Assembly: GCA_003605035.1 (NCBI GenBank)
Contig: QZKJ01000058.1
Span: forward strand, 1 to 54,832
DNA length: 54,832 nucleotides
Origin: Desulfurivibrio sp.
GTDB lineage: Bacteria > Desulfobacterota > Desulfobulbia > Desulfobulbales > SURF-16
Direction of reading: 5' to 3'
Part shown: positions 8,476 to 15,843 of the stretch, piece by piece
Position numbering within the stretch: position 1 is the stretch's first letter
Layout of the letters: each line of letters starts with the position of its first letter
The notes under the pieces: model-generated
Databases searched by the model: none
Seen by the model: the letters and a program-made list of their open reading frames with translations, nothing else
What the model was told of the DNA's origin: nothing
Made by a program: the position numbers and the translations under genes

Positions 8476-8676
8476 GTGGCGACGAATCTAGCGATTGATG
8501 ACAGTCTTATCGAACAGGCCCAGCTGCTGGGAAAACATAAAACCAAAAAGGCAGTGGTGACAGAGGCGCTGGAGGAGTATATCCAGCGTCGAAAACAAAA
8601 AAACATCCTCGAGCTTTTTCACCAGATCGAATACGAAAAGGATTACGACTACAAAGAGCAGCGGCAAGTCAAATGA
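8476..8676 (+). CDS. vapB: VapB-type antitoxin
   Basis: This is the antitoxin of a type II toxin-antitoxin pair: its N-terminal part binds DNA and its C-terminal tail neutralises the toxin. The 66 aa product begins ATNLAIDDSLIEQAQLLG, a ribbon-helix-helix-like start common in short VapB antitoxins, continues with HKTKKAVVTEALEEYIQRRK, and ends in a charged tail (YEKDYDYKEQ). GTG 8476, with GAGG at 8466-8469, fits this N-terminus better than the in-frame ATG at 8455. Its stop overlaps the vapC start (ATGA). It is not a flagellar gene and sits inside the flagellar run. Confidence 0.85.
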   Translation: MATNLAIDDSLIEQAQLLGKHKTKKAVVTEALEEYIQRRKQKNILELFHQIEYEKDYDYKEQRQVK

Positions 8677-9092
8677 AAATAATTGTCGACAGCTGCATCT
8701 GGTCGCTTGCTCTCCGCCGCAATGAAGCAAAATCAAGCTCTCTGGTTGATGAATTATCGGAATTGATAGCGGAAGTAAGGGTGCAACTCATCGGACCGAT
8801 TCGCCAGGAACTGCTTTCCGGCATCAAAGCAAAAACGCAATTCAATAAACTGAAAGAGCATCTTGGGGCATTTCCTGATCTGCCCCTCCTCTCTCGCGAT
8901 TTTGAACGGGCCGCAGAATTTTTTAATCTGGCCAGGAGCAAGGGAATTCAAGGTTCCAATACTGATTTCATCATCTGTTCCCTGGCCTACAGCCATAAAA
9001 TGTCAATTTTCACCACTGACAAAGATTTCGAATTGTATGCATCCGTGTTGCCAATCAAATTATACGAGCCAAGGCTGCAGAACCTAAAATAA
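8673..9092 (+). CDS. vapC: VapC-type PIN-domain ribonuclease toxin
   Basis: This 139 aa protein is a PIN-domain toxin; the family cleaves tRNA or rRNA using Mg2+ held by acidic residues. The expected acids are present at Asp6 (IIVDSCIW), Glu46 (IRQELLSG), Asp98 (GSNTDFIIC) and Asp116 (FTTDKDF), so it looks catalytically intact. It overlaps vapB by 4 bases, a standard antitoxin-toxin layout. The pair interrupts the order motE-fliK and is visibly AT-richer than its neighbours, suggesting later acquisition. The RNA target cannot be told from sequence. Confidence 0.92.
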   Translation: MKIIVDSCIWSLALRRNEAKSSSLVDELSELIAEVRVQLIGPIRQELLSGIKAKTQFNKLKEHLGAFPDLPLLSRDFERAAEFFNLARSKGIQGSNTDFIICSLAYSHKMSIFTTDKDFELYASVLPIKLYEPRLQNLK

Positions 9093-9440
9093 AATCAAAA
9101 TCCGTCTCCCTGCGGTCGAGGTTCTCGCCCTGCGTGAGCAGTTTCGGTCTTTTGCTGTCTGCTTGCCGGCAACACAAATCCCTCCGCCGCCTCATCCCCC
9201 TCCGGCAGCAACAGGCTGTCCGGGGAAATTCTTTCCTACTTCCCTGCCGATTGCGGCGTGAAAATCCCTTGCCCCGGTTTTTTCCTTGTTGTTCTCCGCT
9301 GCATGTCTTCCCTGCTAACATCCTGAAATGATATCTTTTTCTAGAAAATAATTTTCTCTTCCGCTGACGATTCCCCTTCTTGGCACTGCTGTTGCAAATA
9401 GCTTGCTGCAAGAAAAATTTCATTGCGAGGAGGTCGATGC
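9093..9440 (+). other. 348-base spacer between vapC and fliK
   Basis: I see no convincing gene. A minus-strand open frame crosses it (to 9423) but is low-complexity Arg/Lys/Cys sequence with no recognisable domain. The stretch is pyrimidine-rich on the plus strand. Its functional part seems to be the right end, which holds the sigma-54 promoter and the fliK ribosome binding site. Confidence 0.5.
9381..9396 (+). promoter_or_regulatory. Sigma-54 promoter of fliK-flgD-flgE
   Basis: TGGCAC (9381-9386), five bases, then TTGCA (9392-9396) is an exact match to the RpoN -24/-12 consensus with GG and GC 12 bases apart. Transcription would start near 9408, about 33 bases before the fliK start. The sigma-54 activator encoded at the left edge of the window is the obvious candidate regulator. 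This promoter gives fliK-flgD-flgE its own transcript despite the vapBC insertion. Confidence 0.85.
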
Positions 9441-11231
9441 ATGTCCATTCTAATGAATCCGGTTTTACCTGTTCCCGGGCCGGAGCTGTCAGTGAAGAAA
9501 ACAGGAGGAACCAGTGATTCGGATAGTTCCTTTGCCCGGCATCTCGACCGCCAGCTGGATAAAAAATATGGCGACAGCCGGGACAAGCTGGGGGTTGCCC
9601 GGAACAGTGAGCAAAGCCGGCAGGCCTCCAGGAGCAAAGACAATGCGGCCCCTGCAGCCAAAAGCACAGCCGACGACCGGGATGACCAGGCCGGGGCCCA
9701 GTCCGTGGAGGAGCTGCTGCGCCAGTTCCTGGCGGAACTGCAGGATGTGGCCGAACAGAAGACCGGGGTTCCCGGCGAATGGAAGACGGAGCTGCCGGAT
9801 ATGGAAATTCTGCAGCAGCTGGCCGTCGATGCGGGCATGAAGGAGGCAGATTTTGCCCAGTTCATGCAGCAGCTGGAAAATCAGGACAACAAGGTCGGCC
9901 TGATTGATTTTTTTGAGGCACTGACCCGTCATTTTCAGGAGATGAACGAGTCAGCTCCCATCACCGTGGCTGAGGCCGATTTGCCCATGCTGCAGGCCCT
10001 GCTGGCCAAAATGGGCCTTGACGAGGCGAGCATTGCCAAGATCGCCGATCAGGCGGTGACCGGTGACGGCAAGCTTGACCTGAGTCTGCTGGCCCAGGGG
10101 CTTGCAGGCGCGGCCGGGGAAGAGGGGCTTATGCCGGTTACCCTGACGGACTGGGAGTCGGAGCAGCTGCAGAATCTGCTGGCCGAGGCCGGTCTCACCC
10201 TGGAAGAGCAGAATGAACTGCTGCCGGAAAGGTTTCTGAACCAGGTGCTGGGCAGGGAAAATGCCGGCGAGGCGGTGCAGCTCACGCTTGACCGGCTGCA
10301 GAGTATGCTGAGCGATGCCACTGCCGCAGCAAAGGCCAGCCAGCCCAAGGTTGATCTGCCGGCCTTTCTCGCAGATCTGCAGAAGATCGTTTCCCAGTCG
10401 GCTTTCGAGGCTCAGGGGCCCGGCTGGACCCCGGTGGTGGAGGAATCGGTCAACGCCGTTTACCAGAAGCTGCAGGAACTGGTTGATCTGGCCCGGGTCA
10501 AGGTGGAGGAAAACAAGCTGCAGGAGGGCACTTTCCAGGAAGAGCAGGATCTGCAGAGTGATTTTGCCGAATGGGTCAAAGGTCTTGAGGAAAAATTCGA
10601 GCAGCCCGCCGGCCGGCAGGATACGGCAGATTTTTCCGGCGAGATGGCCGCCAGCCAGTCGGGCGGGGAAGAAGTGACCGCCGCCAAAACGGCAGCCGAC
10701 CCGCAGCCGGCCGCCGCTTTCACGGTCAAGCCAGGCGGCCAGGAGGCCATGCCGGCCCAGGAGGCGGCCAGGGGCGAGGCCGCGGCCCGGCAACCGTTCC
10801 GCCAGATGCAGCAGCAGGTGGTGCAGCAGCTGTCCGACGGGGTGATCCGGGGGCTGAAAAGCCAGGAGCATCATCTTGTCCTGCGTCTCTATCCCCAGGA
10901 TCTCGGCGAGGTCAAGGTCAATCTCACCGTGCGGGATGATCATGTTTCGGTTTCCTTCAACATGGAAAACAGCCGGGTCAAAGAGATGCTGGAAAGCAAC
11001 ATGGAAGAGTTCAAGCAGAGCATGAACCAGCGGGGGTTCAGCCTCGGGGAATGCTTTGTCTCCGTGGGCCAGGAGAACAGCGGCGAGAGCTGGCAGCGGT
11101 TTGAAATGGCCAGGCAGACGGTCAAGGCGGCCGCGGAAAGCCTGGCGGATCTTCCTGCCGATGCCCTGTATCTGCAGGCCGCGACGCCCGGCGCGGATGG
11201 CCAGCAGAGCGGCATCAACCTGATTGTCTGA
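9441..11231 (+). CDS. fliK: Flagellar hook-length control protein FliK
   Basis: FliK is the secreted ruler that sets hook length and switches export specificity from hook to filament proteins. The 596 aa protein has a long, low-complexity, Gln/Ala/Glu-rich N-terminal and central part. It is followed by the conserved Flg_hook C-terminal domain (about residues 470-550) with HLVLRLYPQDLGEVKVNL and RGFSLGECFVSVGQE. ATG 9441 is preceded by GAGGAGG at 9427-9433; the frame reaches a TTG at 9423 that I reject. Its length suggests a long hook, in line with the unusually large FlgE encoded downstream. Confidence 0.9.
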   Translation: MSILMNPVLPVPGPELSVKKTGGTSDSDSSFARHLDRQLDKKYGDSRDKLGVARNSEQSRQASRSKDNAAPAAKSTADDRDDQAGAQSVEELLRQFLAELQDVAEQKTGVPGEWKTELPDMEILQQLAVDAGMKEADFAQFMQQLENQDNKVGLIDFFEALTRHFQEMNESAPITVAEADLPMLQALLAKMGLDEASIAKIADQAVTGDGKLDLSLLAQGLAGAAGEEGLMPVTLTDWESEQLQNLLAEAGLTLEEQNELLPERFLNQVLGRENAGEAVQLTLDRLQSMLSDATAAAKASQPKVDLPAFLADLQKIVSQSAFEAQGPGWTPVVEESVNAVYQKLQELVDLARVKVEENKLQEGTFQEEQDLQSDFAEWVKGLEEKFEQPAGRQDTADFSGEMAASQSGGEEVTAAKTAADPQPAAAFTVKPGGQEAMPAQEAARGEAAARQPFRQMQQQVVQQLSDGVIRGLKSQEHHLVLRLYPQDLGEVKVNLTVRDDHVSVSFNMENSRVKEMLESNMEEFKQSMNQRGFSLGECFVSVGQENSGESWQRFEMARQTVKAAAESLADLPADALYLQAATPGADGQQSGINLIV

Positions 11232-11257
11232 GCGAAACGAGAAAAGAGGAAATTCCC

Positions 11258-11926
11258 ATGAGCGTATCAAGTGTCAACAGCGCCCTGCCCCAGTATGAAG
11301 AGGAAAGCCTTTTCCAGCCGGTGGGCAAGAAGGAGCTGGATCAGTACGATTTCATGAATCTGCTGATCACCCAGCTGCAGTACCAGGATCCGATGAAACC
11401 CATGGACACCTACGAGATGGCGTCACAGCTCTCCCAGTTCAGCAATATGCAGGCCACCCTGAAGATGTCGGACAACATGGAAAAGCTGCTGGATTATCAG
11501 ACCTCGCAGAACAACCTGCAGCTGCTGACCCTGCTTGACAACCAGGTGCAGGTTATCGGCAATAGCCTGGGCGTCAACGAGGGCGAGGCGGGAAGCGGCG
11601 AGTTCACCCTGGCGGAGGATGCCGATACCTGCGTGGTGGAAGTCTACGATGCCGGTGGCCATCTGATGCAGATGATTGATGCCGGGGCCCTGTCCTCAGG
11701 CACCCATCCCCTGGAGTGGGACGGCAAGGATGCCCTGGGCGAAACCGTTGCCGATGGCGCTTATACCTACCAGGTCAAGGCCTATGATGCCCTGGGCCAG
11801 GGAATTGAGGTGGATTACCGGGTCACCGGCAAGGTGACGGGGGTCACCTTTGACAATGGTACGGCGCAGCTCAAACTTGATAAGCACGTTGCAGCCGATG
11901 TCGGCTCCGTGGTCAGTGTTTTATAG
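11258..11926 (+). CDS. flgD: Flagellar hook assembly (cap) protein FlgD
   Basis: FlgD is the scaffold cap on which hook subunits assemble. The 222 aa protein has the conserved N-terminus (QYDFMNLLITQLQYQDPMKPMD) in the usual place at about residues 29-50, with QLSQFSNMQ following. A C-terminal FlgD Ig-like/tudor region follows, with LSSGTHPLEWDGKDALGE and DGAYTYQVKAYDALG. ATG 11258 has GAGG about 11 bases upstream. It lies between fliK and flgE, the standard order. Confidence 0.96.
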   Translation: MSVSSVNSALPQYEEESLFQPVGKKELDQYDFMNLLITQLQYQDPMKPMDTYEMASQLSQFSNMQATLKMSDNMEKLLDYQTSQNNLQLLTLLDNQVQVIGNSLGVNEGEAGSGEFTLAEDADTCVVEVYDAGGHLMQMIDAGALSSGTHPLEWDGKDALGETVADGAYTYQVKAYDALGQGIEVDYRVTGKVTGVTFDNGTAQLKLDKHVAADVGSVVSVL

Positions 11927-12011
11927 AAAATAATCTGTTCCGGCGGCTAAGAATTTTTTTGTGGTGTGATATGGCTCATTTGCGGGCTTTCAGCGTAAGG
12001 AGGAATACATA

Positions 12012-14429
12012 ATGGCGATTGCAAGTTCACTCTATTCAAGTATCAGCGGCATTAACACCATGGGTAATGCCATGTCCGTGCTTGGTGACAACGTGGCCAA
12101 CGTTAATACCCTGTCATTCAAGTCAAGCCGCACGGTTTTTCAGGATGTGCTGTCCCAGTCGGTTTCCACCGCCTCCGGTTCGTCCCAGGTGGGCCGCGGC
12201 GTTACCCTGAGCACCGTTGACGGTCTCTTTGCCCAGGGCTCTTTCCAGAGTTCCTCCATTTCAACGGACATGGCCATCGGCGGTCAGGGCTTTTTCATGC
12301 TGCGGGCCGCGGAAAACGCCGAGTCGGACATGTACTCCAGGGCCGGTGAGTTCCGTTTTGACCAGGAAGGCTACCTGGTGACGCCCATGGGCTATTTTGT
12401 CCAGGGCTGGACCATTGACAAGACCACCGGCGAGCGGGCCGGCACCATCGGCGACATGCGCATCGACAAGACCACCCCGCCGGTTGAGACCCAGACGGTG
12501 GAGGTCATCGCCAACCTCGATTCCCGGGAGGACAACGAACTCAACGAGGTGCGCCTGTTTGATTCCTGGAACGGCACCAATGCCTCGGCGGTCAAGCCCA
12601 CCGCCCCCATAGACCCGCTGCAGTATGAATACACCTCGGCCATCAAGATTTATGACTCAAAGGGCGCCAGCCACGATATCTCGATTTATTTTGACCGGAC
12701 CACCAACGACAATGAGTGGGAGTACCTGATCACCTGCGACCCTTCCGAGGACCTGCGCTATCTGGATGCCCGGGAGCAGACCATTTACGCCCCCAATGAC
12801 ACGTATAACTATGAGGAGCACAAGGGTGCGGGTGCCCTGCTCTACGGCACGCTGCAGTTCGACACCTCGGGCAATATCAACGAGATTTCGGCCTACCGGG
12901 TGCCGCCGGACGGCAAGGTGGATCCGGCCCAGTCCGACAACAGGATTGTACTGGAAAACACGGACAGCTATTACAGTTTTGAGGCGAATTTCACCGGCGC
13001 CACCACCAACCAGAGCATCGAGATTAATTTCGGCGCCCAGTACGCCGGCCTGACCTCAACCACCCGGCAGGTGCTGGTCAGCGATCTCGGCGCGGTGGAC
13101 AGCAACCTCACCGGCGCAAGCTACATTACCAGCGAGACCTACTGGCGGGATGTCTATGATGTCAACGGCCTGCAGCTGCAGGGCGACGGCGGGGCCGGCA
13201 CCAGCGACACCATCTATCTTGAGGGTTTCATGAATGACGGCACGTCGACCAACGTCACCTATAATGTCAATACCGATGCCAAGGTGCAGGAGTTTCTCGA
13301 TGCCGTGGGCACGGCCTTCGGCTGCACCGCCACCATTGACGCCTATGGCCGCCTGAAGATGACCGATCTGACCGCCGGCAACAGCGGCATGTATGTCACC
13401 AGCGTGGTGGTGGACGGCACCGTAACCGGCGCCGCCACCCAGGATGACGCCAATCCCTTTGGCGAAAGCGGGGTCAACGGCGACACCATCATCAATGTCA
13501 CCACCTCCAAGCAGCAGATCTTCTCCACCGGCCAGGGGCTCAGCACCGGCGGCACCGTGCCGGTCATCACCGACAATACTCCCTGGGAGCAGGTTTTTGA
13601 CAGCACCGGCACCAATATAGCAGACGGCGATGTCTTCACCTTCAACGGCTTTGCCAGCGACGGCACCCCGGTGGTCAATGAGACCTATACGGTTGACGCG
13701 GTGATCACCCCCACCAATACAGGCACGGTGCAGGACATGCTTGACTGGCTGGAAACCATTTTCAACGCCGATGCGGAGATCGATTTTGCCGGCCGGCTGG
13801 TGCTGACCGACCGTATTGCCGATGAGGCCTCCACCACCGGCTATCACAGCCAGCTGGCCATGACCTCTGTTTCGGACGGCTCGGTTTCCGGCTCCGACCC
13901 GTGGGGCGACGGACTCACCCCTTTCCAGACCCTGGTTGCCGATGTAAGCGGGGAGGACGGCAGTCTCGAAGGCGGCATCGTCAGCGCCGATTTCTCTCCC
14001 GAGGCCCTGGCCACCACCCAGTACGCCAACAGCTCCACCACCATCTTCCAGGACCAGAACGGCTATGCCTCCGGCTTCCTGCAGGCGGTGGCCGTCAATA
14101 CCGAAGGCGTCATCACCGGCAACTACTCCAACGGCCAGGTGCTGAAGAAGGCCCAGGTGGCGCTGGCCAACTTCGCCAGCCTGGAAGGTCTTTTCAAGAA
14201 GGGCGGCAATATTTTCTCCGAGACCACCGAATCAGGCGCGCCGGTAACCGGCGCCCCCGGCAGCAATGGTCTGGGCACCATTGCCCCCAATGCCCTGGAG
14301 ATGTCCAACGTGGACATCGGCACCGAGTTCGTCAACCTGATCACCGTGCAGCGCGGTTTTCAGGCCAATACCAAGATCGTCACCACCACGGATGAGATGA
14401 TCTCGGATGTCATCAATATGAAGAGATAG
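12012..14429 (+). CDS. flgE: Flagellar hook protein FlgE, long form with duplicated insert
   Basis: FlgE builds the flexible hook between rod and filament. The conserved N-terminal (SLYSSISGINTMGNAMSV, then GDNVANVNTLSFKSSR) and C-terminal (NVDIGTEFVNLITVQRGFQA) segments are clear. At 805 aa it is about twice the size of the enteric protein (about 400 aa). The extra length is an insert in the surface-exposed middle. Within it, a unit at about residues 397-481 resembles a second at about 537-634: both have a GF..DGT start, a FLD/MLDWLET helix region, a GRL..TD strand and a DGS/T-V-G ending before PFG/PWG. ATG 12012 follows AAGGAGG at 11997-12003. An intrinsic terminator lies 66 bases after the stop. 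Confidence 0.95.
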   Translation: MAIASSLYSSISGINTMGNAMSVLGDNVANVNTLSFKSSRTVFQDVLSQSVSTASGSSQVGRGVTLSTVDGLFAQGSFQSSSISTDMAIGGQGFFMLRAAENAESDMYSRAGEFRFDQEGYLVTPMGYFVQGWTIDKTTGERAGTIGDMRIDKTTPPVETQTVEVIANLDSREDNELNEVRLFDSWNGTNASAVKPTAPIDPLQYEYTSAIKIYDSKGASHDISIYFDRTTNDNEWEYLITCDPSEDLRYLDAREQTIYAPNDTYNYEEHKGAGALLYGTLQFDTSGNINEISAYRVPPDGKVDPAQSDNRIVLENTDSYYSFEANFTGATTNQSIEINFGAQYAGLTSTTRQVLVSDLGAVDSNLTGASYITSETYWRDVYDVNGLQLQGDGGAGTSDTIYLEGFMNDGTSTNVTYNVNTDAKVQEFLDAVGTAFGCTATIDAYGRLKMTDLTAGNSGMYVTSVVVDGTVTGAATQDDANPFGESGVNGDTIINVTTSKQQIFSTGQGLSTGGTVPVITDNTPWEQVFDSTGTNIADGDVFTFNGFASDGTPVVNETYTVDAVITPTNTGTVQDMLDWLETIFNADAEIDFAGRLVLTDRIADEASTTGYHSQLAMTSVSDGSVSGSDPWGDGLTPFQTLVADVSGEDGSLEGGIVSADFSPEALATTQYANSSTTIFQDQNGYASGFLQAVAVNTEGVITGNYSNGQVLKKAQVALANFASLEGLFKKGGNIFSETTESGAPVTGAPGSNGLGTIAPNALEMSNVDIGTEFVNLITVQRGFQANTKIVTTTDEMISDVINMKR

Positions 14430-14433
14430 GATA

Positions 14434-14485
14434 GCTGGTAAGTTGTTGAGTTGATAAGCTGATGAGCTGATGGCTCATGGCTGAT
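14434..14485 (+). repeat. Tandem octamer stretch after flgE
   Basis: Directly after the flgE stop the sequence runs as diverged 8-base units of the form TRAGYTGA (TAAGTTGT, TGAGTTGA, TAAGCTGA, TGAGCTGA) and then ATGAGC-TGATG-GCTCAT, a short inverted repeat. It resembles the other short-unit spacer repeats of this window, with a period of 8. It precedes the intrinsic terminator. Confidence 0.6.
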
Positions 14486-14495
14486 GGGAAATGCG

Positions 14496-14536
14496 GATGG
14501 CGGCTGGCAGGATGACTGCGCCGCCATCTTTTTTTT
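14496..14536 (+). terminator. Intrinsic terminator of the flagellar run
   Basis: GATGGCGGC (14496-14504) pairs perfectly with GCCGCCATC (14520-14528), enclosing a 15-base loop with a further CAG/CTG match, and is followed by an uninterrupted T-tract at 14529-14536. This is a textbook Rho-independent terminator downstream of flgE. Confidence 0.92.
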
Positions 14537-14564
14537 GGTATCGCCAACGAAGCATATCATCGTG

Positions 14565-14620
14565 GGGAGCGGGCCATGCCCGCGACCTTCAGCATCACGG
14601 AAAGACAGGTGTCGCGGGCA
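14565..14620. repeat. REP-like palindrome, degenerate copy
   Basis: GGGAGCGGGCCATGCCCGCGAC-type sequence begins at 14565. Its TGCCCGCGAC (14577-14586) is complementary to GTCGCGGGCA (14611-14620). The left arm matches the perfect palindrome at 15499-15565, so the two are copies of one element flanking the CooC-like gene. Similar GC-rich REP elements with AGCGGGC...GCCCGC cores are common in Proteobacteria. Confidence 0.75.
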
Positions 14621-14663
14621 GAGACGGGTTCCTGATGTTGCTAACAAACTAAACACCTACAGT

Positions 14664-15434
14664 CTATTCTCCTTTGGCAAACATTCGGTCAAAGGCGCTA
14701 AAGGCGGCCTGCACCACCGCCACCTCATCCGTCAGCTGCAGGTAGGAGCCGCCGGTGATCTCCTGTCTGACCAGGTCCTCGCTGGAGGGGAAAATGCCGG
14801 CCAGGGGCAGATCGCTCCCCTCCACCGCCTCGCGGATCTTGGCCTCCAGCTCAGGGGACATGGGCTGCGGGACCCGATTGACGATGAGGTATCTGTTTTT
14901 CACCGTGAGTCCCAGGGGGCCGGTGATCTCCGCTATGCGGCGGGCGGTGAGGATGCCGCGGGCCGAAGGGTCGGAGACGATTAGCAGGTAATCGATGACC
15001 CGCAGGTTCATGCGGCTCAGGTGTTCCATGCCCGCCTCGTTATCCACCAGGATGTAGCGGTAGTTGGCGGCCAGGTGGTCCATGGTCATGGCCAGATACT
15101 GGTTGGCCGAACAGTAGCAGCCCGGCCCGTCCGGCTGGCCCATGACCAGGAGATCATAGCCGCTTTCCTCGATAATGGCCTGCTGGATCTTCATGTTCAT
15201 GAACTGGTCCCGCGTCATGCCGGGCGGCAGCTCGCCTTTCAGCTCCTTTCTGATCTGACCGATGGTGACTCCCACCTGAAGCTGCAGCAGTTCGTTGAGA
15301 TTGGCATTGGCGTCGGCGTCCACGGCCAGCACCGGGGTCAGCTGTTTTTCCAGCAGATATTTGATCAGCAGAGCCGTGGTGGTTGTTTTGCCGGTGCCGC
15401 CTTTGCCTGCCAGGGCTATCACTTTCGGGGTCAT
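14664..15434 (-). CDS. CooC-family MinD-like ATPase
   Basis: The 256 aa protein is a deviant Walker-A P-loop ATPase (IALAGKGGTGKTTTTALL) of the MinD/ParA class. It has the GPGCYCSANQ segment, whose Cys-X-Cys pair is the metal-binding, dimer-bridging motif of CooC. CooC loads nickel into carbon monoxide dehydrogenase/acetyl-CoA synthase. Other visible motifs are DADANANLN near the N-terminus and the switch-like VDNEAGMEHLSR. The frame continues far upstream, but ATG 15434 with GGAG about 10 bases before it gives the proper N-terminus. No CODH gene is in the window, so the partner must be elsewhere. It is alone on its strand, between two REP-like palindromes. Confidence 0.85.
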   Translation of the reverse strand: MTPKVIALAGKGGTGKTTTTALLIKYLLEKQLTPVLAVDADANANLNELLQLQVGVTIGQIRKELKGELPPGMTRDQFMNMKIQQAIIEESGYDLLVMGQPDGPGCYCSANQYLAMTMDHLAANYRYILVDNEAGMEHLSRMNLRVIDYLLIVSDPSARGILTARRIAEITGPLGLTVKNRYLIVNRVPQPMSPELEAKIREAVEGSDLPLAGIFPSSEDLVRQEITGGSYLQLTDEVAVVQAAFSAFDRMFAKGE

Positions 15435-15498
15435 GGTCTCTTTTCTCCGGATAAAGTTTTTCTTCATTCGATTTTTGTTAGCTGGAGCTGTTCGGGGG

Positions 15499-15565
15499 TA
15501 GGAGCGGGCCATGCCCGCGATACAGGGTTCGCCAGACTCCGGGTCGCGGGCATGGCCCGCTCCTA
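15499..15565. repeat. Perfect 22-bp inverted repeat, REP-like
   Basis: The 22-base arm 15499-15520 (TAGGAGCGGGCC then ATGCCCGCGA) is the exact reverse complement of 15544-15565, around a 23-base loop. Each arm also contains its own small palindrome (GGGCCATGCCC). The type resembles REP sequences mobilised by RAYT transposases in other Proteobacteria; no such transposase gene is in the window. Confidence 0.9.
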
Positions 15566-15692
15566 CTGCTGACATACAGGCATGCGGAAAAGGCTTCCAT
15601 GCTAACAGAGACTTGCATTTTACCGGAATGGGCAAAAGTGGCAAGGTGCAAAACAAAAAAAACATTCTTCCGGCCCGAAGCTCATTAAACCC

Positions 15693-15720
15693 TTGCAAGT
15701 TGGAACCGAATTGGTATTCT
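15693..15720 (+). promoter_or_regulatory. Candidate sigma-70 promoter for ileS
   Basis: TTGCAA (15693-15698) and TATTCT (15715-15720) are separated by 16 bases. Each box matches the consensus at four of six positions, so support is modest. It would leave a leader of about 115 bases before ileS. Confidence 0.3.
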
Positions 15721-15843
15721 ATCTGGTTTGTTACGCGGCATATGCTTTGGACCTCCTGGCAGGCGGCTGTCAGGCTTCTGCCGGATGACCCGCAAGGGAC
15801 AAAACTACCGACATCATCAATTTTCAGATACGGAGACACGACC

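Larger units (their letters stand above)
15435..15843. other. 409-base spacer between divergent CooC-like gene and ileS
   Basis: It holds the perfect REP-like palindrome (15499-15565), a weak sigma-70 promoter candidate at 15693-15720 and the ileS ribosome binding site at about 15832. The ileS frame is open through much of it, but this upstream extension has no similarity to the IleRS N-terminus. I see no T-box-type antiterminator or other known leader. Confidence 0.55.

Noticed and set aside
9055..9423. Minus-strand frame across the vapC-fliK spacer
   Set aside because: Low-complexity Arg/Lys/Cys translation with no domain. It overlaps the vapC 3' end and the sigma-54 promoter.
11960..12000. 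Sigma-54-like sequence before flgE (TGGCTCATTTGC)
   Set aside because: GG and GC are only 9 bases apart and not 12; the spacing is wrong for RpoN.
14484..14984. Plus-strand frame downstream of flgE
   Set aside because: It crosses the terminator and a REP element and then runs antisense to the CooC-like gene; it is a shadow frame.
15511..15843. N-terminal extension of ileS by 111 residues
   Set aside because: The translated extension crosses the REP palindrome and has no IleRS similarity. ATG 15844 has a ribosome binding site and the right N-terminus.
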